Source: CAVZZV01 sp963779845
GTDB lineage: Bacteria > Bacteroidota > Bacteroidia > Bacteroidales > GCA-2748055
Assembly: GCA_963779845.1 (NCBI GenBank)
Contig: CAVZZV010000006.1
Span: forward strand, 372,001 to 436,000
Reading direction: 5' to 3'
Length of the DNA: 64,000 nt
Part shown: positions 45,470 through 51,635 of the stretch, one piece after another
How the letters are laid out: every line of letters begins with the position of its first letter
Position numbering within the stretch: position 1 is the first letter of the stretch
The notes under the pieces: model-generated
Databases searched by the model: none
Told to the model about the DNA's origin: nothing
The model's input: only the letters and a program-made list of their open reading frames with translations
Translations under genes and position numbers: made by a program

Positions 45470-46029
45470 TTTTTTTTTTCAGCCCCACTGGCAAAGATAC
45501 TGACTAATTTAGCAAATATATCCTCAGGCTCCTGCATCCTGCCCTTTCCATGAAGACCGCTGGCAAGTTCGCCTGTGTCAGGGTCCAACAAAATATTTCC
45601 GTACGATTGAAGGGTTTTTATATTGTTAACTGTTGATGGATGAAGGTACATATCAAGATCCATCGCGGGGGCAAACAGTACCGGACAACGTGCAGAAAGA
45701 TAAGTTGCCAGAAGGAGATTATCCACCTGGCCGGAAGCCATTTTCGACATGGTATTGGCCGTTACGGGTGCAATAACAAAAAGGTCGGCCCAGGAACCTA
45801 GCTCTATATGGGAATTCCAGGTTCCATCCTCTTTAAAAAAATCAGATAAGACAGGATGCCCGGAAAGAGCAGCGAAAGTCCCCTTTGTCACAAACTGCTC
45901 TGCAAACGGGCTTAAAACTACTTTCACCTCTGCCCCTTCCTTTATGCAAAGCCTTAAAAGATTCACTGTTTTATAGGCAGCAATGCTCCCTGTTATACCA
46001 AGCAGTATTTTTTTTTCTTTTAGCTTCAT
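45457..46029 (-). CDS. coaBC: CoaBC, phosphopantothenoylcysteine decarboxylase half (frameshifted)
   Basis: The N-terminal flavoprotein CoaC domain, which decarboxylates 4'-phosphopantothenoylcysteine. Seen are MKLKEKKILLGITGSIAAYK, the catalytic-His segment WNSHIELGSWADLFVIAPVT, ANTMSKMASGQVDNLL and the substrate-binding APAMDLDMYLHPST (a variant of the PAMNxxM motif). The frame stops (TAA at 45457-45459) a few codons after the A10 run, giving GAEKKNFMA; in the shifted frame it continues as KKLHGIKVLITAG into the CoaB half. Full CoaBC proteins are about 400 residues, and the two halves add to that length. The start ATG 46029 is normal. Confidence 0.9.
   Translation of the reverse strand: MKLKEKKILLGITGSIAAYKTVNLLRLCIKEGAEVKVVLSPFAEQFVTKGTFAALSGHPVLSDFFKEDGTWNSHIELGSWADLFVIAPVTANTMSKMASGQVDNLLLATYLSARCPVLFAPAMDLDMYLHPSTVNNIKTLQSYGNILLDPDTGELASGLHGKGRMQEPEDIFAKLVSIFASGAEKKNFMA
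45470..45479. repeat. Homopolymer run (A10 on coding strand) at coaBC frameshift
   Basis: Ten consecutive T on the plus strand, i.e. A10 in the coaBC message, exactly at the point where the CoaC and CoaB frames part. With 11 or 8 A the gene would be a single frame. Such runs are prone to sequencing indels, replication slippage (phase variation) and RNA polymerase slippage. Confidence 0.9.
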
Positions 46030-46067
46030 CTTTAAAGGATAAATGAAGTGGGGCAGTTTAATACCAA

Positions 46068-46415
46068 TTATTCCGCTTCTTCAGGTGCCACCGGACGGCC
46101 TTCGGAAAAACGGTAGTAAACCTCATCATCCCGATATTCCTGTAAGGAAATAAGGGTTGATTTGGGAAGCCTTTCATAATACCGTGAAATCTCAATTTGT
46201 TCACGGTTTTCAAAAACCTCTTCCAGGTTATCTGTGTAATAGGCGAATTCCTCCAGTTTCCGGTTGAGCTCATGTTTCATTTCAACACTGATCTGGTTAG
46301 CCCTTCTGGCGATGATCATCACTGTTTCATAAATGTTCCCGGTACCCTCGTGAAGACTTCTTAAATCCTGGGTAACGGTTGTTAAAGGAGCTTTGCTTTT
46401 TTTGTAATCAGCCAT
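46068..46415 (-). CDS. rpoZ: RNA polymerase omega subunit (Bacteroidota type)
   Basis: A 115-residue protein. Residues 30-60, NIYETVMIIARRANQISVEM, match the omega/RPB6 fold in which the first helix carries a conserved ARRANQI-like stretch that contacts the beta-prime subunit. The rest, with YYERLPKSTLISLQEYRDDE, is phylum-typical; Bacteroidota omegas are divergent. It lies 10 bp after bamD and 38 bp before coaC in the core operon, the usual place for this gene. The start MADYKKSKAPLTTVTQDLRS is well supported. Confidence 0.88.
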   Translation of the reverse strand: MADYKKSKAPLTTVTQDLRSLHEGTGNIYETVMIIARRANQISVEMKHELNRKLEEFAYYTDNLEEVFENREQIEISRYYERLPKSTLISLQEYRDDEVYYRFSEGRPVAPEEAE

Positions 46416-46425
46416 CGTATTAAAA

Positions 46426-47223
46426 TTAATTAATTTCCTGTCCTAATTTATCCATCGAATTTTGATATATTTTTTGCGCCTCTTCAGCAAATTCGCCCTC
46501 TGGAAATTCGCCGATAAAAGAATAATATTCATCCACAGTATCCTGATATCGCTCCAGTTTTTTGGCCTCAATAGAATTTTCCGATAGAAGGTAGTTCGCT
46601 TTTAAAATCATAAACAGCAGTTCCTCCCTGTGATAAGTATCCGGAAATTCAGTGAGAGAGTTTCTCAAGGCAATAATAGCTGCCTTATAGTTGTCAAGAT
46701 CAAAATATAGCCTCGCATTTAGATAGGATTTTTCAACCAGCTTCTCTTTCATCTCGTTTATTAGTTTTTGGGCCTCTTCTGTTCTGGGACTATCCGGATA
46801 ATTCAAAAGAAAGAGAGAAAGGGTATTCAGTGCCTTGTATGTATATTCCTGATCGAGGCTTGGTCGCGGAGACATTTTAAATTCGTTGTAGCCCTTCAAA
46901 AAATAGGATTCTTCCGTAAAACTACTGTTTGGAAAAGTGTTGGCCAGTTCTTCAAAATAATGAGCAGCCATGATATAATCGCCTTGCTTGTAATAGCTCA
47001 TCGCACGGTAATATTGAACTGTATCGGCCTTTGTGGTACCGCGGTATACAGTGGAAACCTGCTCCAGGATAGTTGCCGAACGGACATACTCTCCGTTATT
47101 GTAGTACTCCAGGGCTTTGTCATACTTCATGGCGTAATCACTGCTCTTGAGTATTTTCTCGTATCCTCCGCAGGAGCTGGCCAGAACTGTGATCGAAATG
47201 AAAATGAATAACTTAAGCTTCAT
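46426..47223 (-). CDS. bamD: Outer-membrane assembly lipoprotein BamD
   Basis: A 265-residue TPR lipoprotein of the outer-membrane beta-barrel assembly complex. The signal ends TVLASSC with Cys18 as the lipidated residue, followed by GGYEKILKSSDYAMKYDKAL and five TPR-like units (YYNNGEYVRSATILEQV, YYKQGDYIMAAHYFEELANT, FPNSSFTEESYFLKGYNEF). The family's FPNSxxxxExxF segment is present. It leads the core operon bamD-rpoZ-coaBC-porD-recN-fabI; its promoter should lie within 47224-47448, where I see no gene. Confidence 0.92.
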   Translation of the reverse strand: MKLKLFIFISITVLASSCGGYEKILKSSDYAMKYDKALEYYNNGEYVRSATILEQVSTVYRGTTKADTVQYYRAMSYYKQGDYIMAAHYFEELANTFPNSSFTEESYFLKGYNEFKMSPRPSLDQEYTYKALNTLSLFLLNYPDSPRTEEAQKLINEMKEKLVEKSYLNARLYFDLDNYKAAIIALRNSLTEFPDTYHREELLFMILKANYLLSENSIEAKKLERYQDTVDEYYSFIGEFPEGEFAEEAQKIYQNSMDKLGQEIN

Positions 47224-47448
47224 CGTTTAAAATGTTGTGCAAAATTACTATAATATTGGGAACTAGGAAACAAAACGGGCGGAATTTTGAAAACATTGGT
47301 AAACGCCCTTTGAAAGTGCAGGGACTTGAGATGGTTAGGGGGTTCTTTGGCCATTTTATTGAATCCAATTTTGGGAAGATGGCCGATTCTGTTATTTATA
47401 ATAAATTATGAATATGCAGTTTATGTAAAAATCCTATCTTGAGTGATT

Positions 47449-47586
47449 ATGTGGCTGAAAAACCTCAACCTGCACCTGGTGCAGTATGTGGCAAGGTATA
47501 TGTATGTGAACTCGACGGAGCGGTACCAGTTGAACAACCTGGATAGGCTCCACAGGAAAATTGAAAAATATCACCCTTTAAGTTAA
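47449..47586 (+). pseudogene. 3' relic of a tyrosine-recombinase gene
   Basis: A 45-residue frame whose sequence matches the C-terminal tail of tyrosine-type integrases common in Bacteroidota: LVQYVARYMYVNSTERYQLN followed by NLDRLHRKIEKYHPLS. The equivalent region of intact proteins has the box-II Gly-His before the catalytic tyrosine segment; here those positions read RY, so the relic is altered as well as truncated. It has lost the catalytic core. It marks an old integration event at the left edge of the accessory island. Assignment is by memory of the family tail. Confidence 0.55.
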
Positions 47587-47630
47587 ACTATAAGTGAGTA
47601 TTAATCGTTAAATTTGTAGGAGATAAAAAA

Positions 47631-47843
47631 ATGAATATTATGAATGTAGTTGAGAAAAGAGACTTTCTCCACAGTCATTTGCACCGGGTGAATGAACCCG
47701 TAATTAACGAAATGTACAATAAGATGTTATCCTTGCTTAATGAGTTTTTAATTGAAGAGTCCGAAGAGGATATTAAAAACGGAAACCTGATTGCTCACGA
47801 CTCATTAAAGCAGGAGGTCCACCATTGGAGACATACGAAATAA
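47631..47843 (+). CDS. Putative antitoxin (ParD/RelB-like) of a RelE/ParE pair
   Basis: A 70-residue acidic protein (VVEKRDFLHSHLHRVNEPVI to NLIAHDSLKQEVHHWRHTK) of a type often found directly before RelE/ParE toxins in Bacteroidota. The sequence shows the pattern of an addiction-module antitoxin with a predicted helical body; DNA-binding residues were not identified. TAAATTTG at 47609-47616 matches the TAnnTTTG -7 box and a TAGGAG ribosome site lies at about 47616-47621. The stop overlaps the toxin start region, the usual coupled layout. Toxin downstream is frameshifted. Confidence 0.65.
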   Translation: MNIMNVVEKRDFLHSHLHRVNEPVINEMYNKMLSLLNEFLIEESEEDIKNGNLIAHDSLKQEVHHWRHTK

Positions 47844-48119
47844 TCTGCATCCAGGGCAGCAGGTGATCTAAAGAAAGTCTATCGTTTTTATAGCCAGGTT
47901 ATTGGAGAGCAGAAAGCTTTTGATTTTATTTTGTTATTACTTGAGAGGGTTGATCGCTTATCGGATAAAAGGTTTATAAAAATGGGAGTCATTGATGAAG
48001 AATTTAAGCATCTAAAAAGAGGTTACAGGAAACTGATCGAAGGGGATGTGAAAATCACATACCGTTTAAGCACATCAAAGCCTGTCGTTTATATAAACAG
48101 GATCTTATTCGAAAAATGA
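47825..48119 (+). pseudogene. RelE/ParE-family toxin, frameshifted
   Basis: The C-terminal frame (from about 47847) reads SRAAGDLKKVYRFYSQVIGE, then ERVDRLSDKRFIKMGVIDEE, LKRGYRKLIEGDVKITYRLS, and VYINRILFEK, a recognisable RelE/ParE toxin. Its N-terminus is in another frame: TTG at 47825, with AGGAGG 7 nt upstream (47812-47817), gives ETYEIIC, and one extra base near 47845-47852 would be needed to be removed to join the two. The antitoxin stop (47841-47843) lies inside this overlap. So the toxin appears inactivated by a single-base insertion, unless this is a sequence error. Confidence 0.65.
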
Positions 48120-48120
48120 C

Positions 48121-48186
48121 TGGCTAAATATTCAACGTGTCACTCCTTTTTATCAGAATGTGACTAAGGAAGGTCTTCGATTATGA
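48121..48186 (+). pseudogene. 3' end of an MNT nucleotidyltransferase antitoxin
   Basis: A 21-codon in-frame tail (WLNIQRVTPFYQNVTKEGLR to a TGA) that resembles the C-terminus of MNT-type nucleotidyltransferase antitoxins, which often end FYQNIKKEG. Its TGA overlaps the next gene's ATG (48183-48186, ATGA), the classical MNT-HEPN layout. Everything upstream is missing: the toxin stop of the previous pair ends at 48119, one base before this segment, so a deletion joined the two. Confidence 0.5.
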
Positions 48187-48415
48187 AAGCGGAGGAGAAG
48201 CATGAGTATATCAACTATCGACTGGAGACGGCAAGGAAAACTTTTGAGGCCAAAAATTCGGTCAGCTACTTTCCGAACTATTTGATTGGCGCCAAAAGGG
48301 TGATTATGACAATATCTTTGACTACGATCAAGATTCAGTCATGCCACTTTTTCAACCCGTTGAAGAGATGCTGGATCTGATTGAGAATACCATAAAAGAA
48401 GAGTGGAATATTTGA
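48183..48415 (+). pseudogene. HEPN-domain protein, internal deletion and frameshift
   Basis: A decayed HEPN-domain gene. The N-terminus (MKAEEKHEYINYRLETARKT, then FEA) is in the first frame; from 48257 the C-terminus is in a different frame: FGQLLSELFDWRQKGDYDNI, FDYDQDSVMPLFQPVEE and IENTIKEEWNI to a TGA at 48413-48415. Intact HEPN proteins carry about 60-65 further residues between the two parts, including the RNase RX4-6H motif, so a deletion has removed the active site. This is the partner of the MNT relic before it. Confidence 0.7.
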
Positions 48416-48456
48416 ATCTTTTCGGTCTTTGAAATTGTGTATTATAACGATGTTAG

Positions 48457-49254
48457 AAATTAGAGAATCATTGGTACGATTACGGGGCCAGGTTCTATGA
48501 TCCGAGTTTGGGGAGGTGGCATGTGCAAGATCCACTGGCTGAAGAGTACCTAAATTTATCTCCTTATAACTATGTATTAAACAATCCTATCATTTTTATT
48601 GATCCGGATGGAACGTATGTTGATGGTTATACAATTGATGGAATAACTGGAAAAATAGATAGAGTAGACGATACAGGCGGAAATGACTATGACGTATTAT
48701 ACACTAAGGCTGAATATGAAACTGAAAAGGCAACTGGGGAAACAAATGAATATGGAAATCCTGAACCAGAGAATCAAATAACAGTTTCGAATACGGACAT
48801 TTTACCGGCATTAGAGGAAGATGGATCTGCAACATCAATTTCAGGAAGTAGTGGTAATGATGCATTTAATGTTTTCAAATTTGCTGCTGATCATTCAAAG
48901 GTTGAATGGGGATTTGCACGATATACGGATGATGACTCAAAATTTGCTGTATGGAGCAAAGGAGAAAGGTCTGCATTACCTAAACCTGATCTTGGTTTAG
49001 GGCTTAAAAATGTTGACATGTTTATTCATAGTCATCCTGGCACAAAGCCTACAATATATCATGAAAATATGTCTATGGGTAAGATCCAGCCGGGGGATGG
49101 TAAAACTTATATGTATAATGATTCAGATTGGTGGGATAAATTTCATGGAGGAATGCCCTATAAATCTTATGTTTACTTTCCAAGGTCTACTAATGCTTAT
49201 CAAATAGAAGAAAAAGGAATTGGATTTGTAACAAAATTCGATAGTTATAAATAA
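48457..49254 (+). CDS. Orphan RHS tip with JAB-like toxin domain
   Basis: An RHS C-terminal tip detached from any RHS core. It begins with the hallmark HWYDYGARFYDPSLGRWHVQ, then DPLAEEY and NNPIIFIDPDG, which end the RHS shell. The variable domain that follows has EWGFARYTDDDSKFAVWSKG and IHSHPG, the His-x-His part of a JAMM/JAB metalloprotease-type toxin (Toxin-JAB1 of polymorphic toxins); the later Ser/Asp of the motif are less clear. There is no ATG; the first alternative start is TTG at 48508, inside the shell motif, and an upstream in-frame stop is at 48454-48456. It may be a silent cassette for recombination into a complete RHS gene. Confidence 0.7.
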   Translation, partial: KLENHWYDYGARFYDPSLGRWHVQDPLAEEYLNLSPYNYVLNNPIIFIDPDGTYVDGYTIDGITGKIDRVDDTGGNDYDVLYTKAEYETEKATGETNEYGNPEPENQITVSNTDILPALEEDGSATSISGSSGNDAFNVFKFAADHSKVEWGFARYTDDDSKFAVWSKGERSALPKPDLGLGLKNVDMFIHSHPGTKPTIYHENMSMGKIQPGDGKTYMYNDSDWWDKFHGGMPYKSYVYFPRSTNAYQIEEKGIGFVTKFDSYK

Positions 49255-49262
49255 TTATAGTC

Positions 49263-49763
49263 ATGGTAATTAATAAAAATGCAATCAATGGAAAGATATT
49301 GATTTTATTTTTGTGTATAAATTATTTAGCTGGTTGCAAAATTATCAATATTTCAAATTCAGATAAATACATTGGAATTTGGCATTCTATAGAGAATCCG
49401 GTAATGACAAGTTCAACTTTAGAATTGGAAAAGGACGGAACTTTTTACTATCATTTAGATGCTGAATGGAGTGAAGGTTTTTCAAGAGGAAAGTGGAAGA
49501 AGGTTAGCACAGGGATTGAGTTAACAAGTGATGAAATTGACACATGCTATTATGTTAAAGAATTTGGTAATGATTTTATAGATATTACAGATTCAGTAAA
49601 GTTGTCTGAAAGAAAAACAACCATTGAGAACTGCATTCCTGCGAATATGTCTAAGAAATACGTTTACTTTCAGAAAGATGTTTTTTACCTTAAAAATGAT
49701 AGTCTGTTTCATATATCAGAACCCAATAAAGATATCCCCTTCTTGTTGAATGTATTCAAGTAA
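49263..49763 (+). CDS. Putative immunity lipoprotein for RHS toxin
   Basis: A 166-residue lipoprotein with a signal ending NYLAGC (Cys25). The mature part reads as a lipocalin-like beta protein: DKYIGIWHSIENPVMTSSTL, KDGTFYYHLDAEWSEGFSRG, then KWKKVSTGIELTSDEID. It starts 8 bp after the toxin tip, which is where an immunity gene is expected in RHS systems. Base composition is AT-rich like the tip. A periplasmic lipoprotein could neutralise a toxin delivered into the envelope. The immunity role is inferred from position only, and no family was recognised. Confidence 0.6.
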   Translation: MVINKNAINGKILILFLCINYLAGCKIINISNSDKYIGIWHSIENPVMTSSTLELEKDGTFYYHLDAEWSEGFSRGKWKKVSTGIELTSDEIDTCYYVKEFGNDFIDITDSVKLSERKTTIENCIPANMSKKYVYFQKDVFYLKNDSLFHISEPNKDIPFLLNVFK

Positions 49764-49792
49764 TTACTTATGAACAAACAGTGATCTTTGTA

Positions 49793-50040
49793 TTAAAGTG
49801 CCAGTTGCTGAATCTTCTTCTTAGTAATAAAAGCATCGATTAGTTTTTTAACAGTACTCTTATCATCTTCATCCATCTGTTCTACAGCCCGGAATTGTTG
49901 AAGCAGCTCTGCATCTTTGAGCGCAGAAGCTGCTTTTTCGTCTGAATTCCGTTGATCAGGAAATCGACGGTAGTATATAGGGCATCGGCTAATTTTTTGA
50001 GTACTTCTGCAGGAGGCTGAGCACCTTTCTCATAGCTCAA
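49793..50040 (-). pseudogene. XRE-family regulator relic
   Basis: The minus strand carries the C-terminal part of an XRE-type helix-turn-helix regulator. LSYEKGAQPPAEVLKKLADA, then LYTTVDFLING, is the end of the helix-turn-helix; after a frameshift near 49946-49955 it continues NSDEKAASALKDAELLQQFR and AVEQMDEDDKSTVKKLIDAF to KKIQQLAL and TAA at 49793-49795. The first helices are not found upstream. It is a typical leftover of a mobile element regulator and has no start. Confidence 0.65.
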
Positions 50041-50152
50041 AGGACACCTCAAACAGAATTAATATTCTTACTCCCCTCGATATCAAAGTGTTTTAGCTTC
50101 GTGAATAATGAATGAAAATATATTTTTCTGGATATTTATCTTTACATTTGTA

Positions 50153-50160
50153 AGACAAAT
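50153..50160 (+). promoter_or_regulatory. -7 box of UPF0175-PIN operon
   Basis: TACATTTG matches the Bacteroidota -7 consensus TAnnTTTG and lies 9 bp before the ATG at 50170, which would leave a very short leader. A good -33 TTTG is not seen at the expected distance. Confidence 0.5.
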
Positions 50161-50169
50161 TACTGAATC

Positions 50170-50397
50170 ATGAGAACAATACTGATAAATATACCAGACA
50201 GTGTTGATATGTCAGACTATGACTTTTCAATGATGATTGCTGCAAAGCTCTATGAAGATGGAAAACTGACTTCCGGTCAGGCTGCCGAAATGGTTGGTTT
50301 AACCAAAAGAGCTTTCATAGAAATTCTCGGAAAATACGGTGTTTCGTTGTTCAGCAATTCAATTGATGACCTTCATTCAGATATAGCAAATGCCTAA
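50170..50397 (+). CDS. UPF0175-family antitoxin
   Basis: A 75-residue protein of the UPF0175 family, helical with a helix-turn-helix-like core: YDFSMMIAAKLYEDGKLTSG, then QAAEMVGLTKRAFIEILGKY. Family members are the antitoxins of DUF3368 PIN toxins. The stop overlaps the ATG of the PIN gene by 8 nt (50390-50397), consistent with translational coupling. A -7 box lies 9 bp before the start. Unlike its island neighbours it seems intact. Autoregulation is usual in such pairs. Confidence 0.8.
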   Translation: MRTILINIPDSVDMSDYDFSMMIAAKLYEDGKLTSGQAAEMVGLTKRAFIEILGKYGVSLFSNSIDDLHSDIANA

Positions 50398-50851
50398 GGT
50401 CATTATTACCGATACCAGTGTTCTGATTCTGTTTCAAAAAATCAGTAGACTCGACCTGCTTCAAAATATATATGAAGAGATCATTACCACCCCTGAAATA
50501 GCTGCGGAATACGGTAATGATTTACCTGTTTGGATAAAAATTCAAGTAGTTACCGACAGAAAGTACCAGGAATTATTGGAATTACACGTTGACAAAGGTG
50601 AGGCTAGTGCCATTGCACTGGCTAAAGAATATTCAGATGTATTATTATTGCTTGATGATTTAAAGGCCAGGAAATTAGCTGCTAAATCGAATTTGAAATT
50701 CACCGGAACACTTGGTATTATAACCAAGGCAAAGAATGATGGTTTAATTGATACAATAAAACCTGTCCTGGATAAAATTCAAAAGACAGATTTCTGGATA
50801 TCAGATAAGATACTTAAAGAAATCCTTGTACTGAACAACGAAGATACGTAA
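50390..50851 (+). CDS. PIN-domain toxin (DUF3368 family)
   Basis: A 153-residue PIN-fold ribonuclease-type toxin. The N-terminal acidic residue is in VIITDTSVLILF, the next in TPEIAAEYG and LHVDKGEASAIALAKEY, and the last in VLLLLDDLKARKLAAKSNLK, the four-site acidic set of PIN domains. GTLGIITKAKNDGLI is the DUF3368 segment. It overlaps the UPF0175 antitoxin gene by 8 nt. Both genes look complete, making this the only intact-looking toxin-antitoxin pair of the island. The target RNA is unknown. Confidence 0.82.
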   Translation: MPKVIITDTSVLILFQKISRLDLLQNIYEEIITTPEIAAEYGNDLPVWIKIQVVTDRKYQELLELHVDKGEASAIALAKEYSDVLLLLDDLKARKLAAKSNLKFTGTLGIITKAKNDGLIDTIKPVLDKIQKTDFWISDKILKEILVLNNEDT

Positions 50852-50920
50852 AAAGGATAAGTCATATATATGAGCTGGTTATAAGGTAAATTGATCTTTG
50901 AATATGAAGGGTATTGAATA

Positions 50921-51172
50921 AAGCAGTGGTATGATTACGGGGCGAGATTTTATGACCCGAGCCTGGGGAGGTGGATGACACTCGATCCTCTGTCGGAAGT
51001 TAATAGAAGATGGAGTCCATACAGGTAGGCATATGATAATCCCATTAGGTTCCTGGATCCGGATGGAATGCTTGAAGCTGATTTATCACTTATAGATTAA
51101 GGTTATGTGGATGTCAATGGAAGAGCAAAGAAATCTGTAATATATAAAGCCCGATCAATCGGACGTTGTTAA
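50921..51172 (+). pseudogene. Second RHS-tip relic with nonsense codons
   Basis: A second copy of the RHS shell end: QWYDYGARFYDPSLGRWMTL, DPLSEVNRRWSPYR, then a TAG where the sister copies have a Tyr codon, then AYDNPIRFLDPDGMLEADLS. A TAA at 51098-51100 and a TAA at 51170-51172 interrupt the continuation GYVDVNGRAKK. It has no start and no toxin body left. Its DNA resembles the shell part of the copy at 48457, so both come from related RHS genes. Confidence 0.75.
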
Positions 51173-51232
51173 TGCTTTTTAATAAACCTGCCAACCGCAG
51201 CAGTTCGTCAGGGAGGGGGGAAGACTTGCATC

Positions 51233-51262
51233 TATGTAGAAAACTACGTATCTTTCTACATA
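51233..51262. promoter_or_regulatory. Inverted repeat upstream of AbrB-like gene
   Basis: TATGTAGAAA (51233-51242) and TTTCTACATA (51253-51262) are a perfect 10-bp inverted repeat with a 10-nt spacer, ending 16 nt before the ATG at 51279. A symmetric site just upstream of a small DNA-binding protein gene suggests autorepression. Confidence 0.55.
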
Positions 51263-51278
51263 AATAAAAATTAAATTT

Positions 51279-51458
51279 ATGGCACGGAGAAAAATAGAGG
51301 ATAGAAAAATACGAAGCCTGACGAAAATAGCAGGGGGAACAAGCTATGCAGTAACCATCCCGATCGAGTATATCCGGAAACTAAAATGGAGAGGCAAACA
51401 AAAACTGGACGTCAAGCTTTATCAGGACCGGATTATAATCCGTGATTGGAAACCCTAA
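51279..51458 (+). CDS. AbrB/SpoVT-like small DNA-binding protein
   Basis: A 59-residue protein, MARRKIEDRKIRSLTKIAGG then TSYAVTIPIEYIRKLKWRGK, that fits the swapped-hairpin AbrB fold of SpoVT/MazE-type regulators: a strand ending TSYAVTIP, a helix EYIRKLKW, and a C-terminal strand KLDVKLYQDRIIIRDW. These proteins are transition-state regulators or antitoxins. No partner toxin gene lies beside it: a 177-bp gap leads to the PLP enzyme gene. It ends the accessory island. A perfect inverted repeat lies 16 nt upstream. Confidence 0.75.
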   Translation: MARRKIEDRKIRSLTKIAGGTSYAVTIPIEYIRKLKWRGKQKLDVKLYQDRIIIRDWKP

Positions 51459-51575
51459 CCTCTTTTTTTCCTTGTCGATTCAAGGAGAAAGTTTCCCCGG
51501 AAACCCTTTAAAATGAATGAACTTTGACCTACCCCCGCCATCCACTGGAGATTTATTCAGTTAACGTTCTTACTT

Positions 51576-51606
51576 TTTGGCCGCTGTCGAAAAAACACTA
51601 ATTTTG
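51576..51606 (+). promoter_or_regulatory. Bacteroidota-type promoter of oxoamine synthase gene
   Basis: TTTG at 51576-51579 and TAATTTTG at 51599-51606 match the -33 and -7 elements with a 19-bp spacer, the optimum for the primary sigma factor of this phylum. The start codon GTG lies 29 bp further on. Confidence 0.75.
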
Positions 51607-51635
51607 CTTCATTATTAACCTTAAAAATTGAAGCA

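Noticed and set aside
44825..46029. Two independent genes coaB and coaC
   Set aside because: The conserved start of CoaB (VLITAGPTHE) lies before any possible start codon and connects to the CoaC frame at the A10 run.
47224..47448. tRNA or small RNA gene after bamD
   Set aside because: No cloverleaf or terminator pattern was found; the region only fits a promoter.
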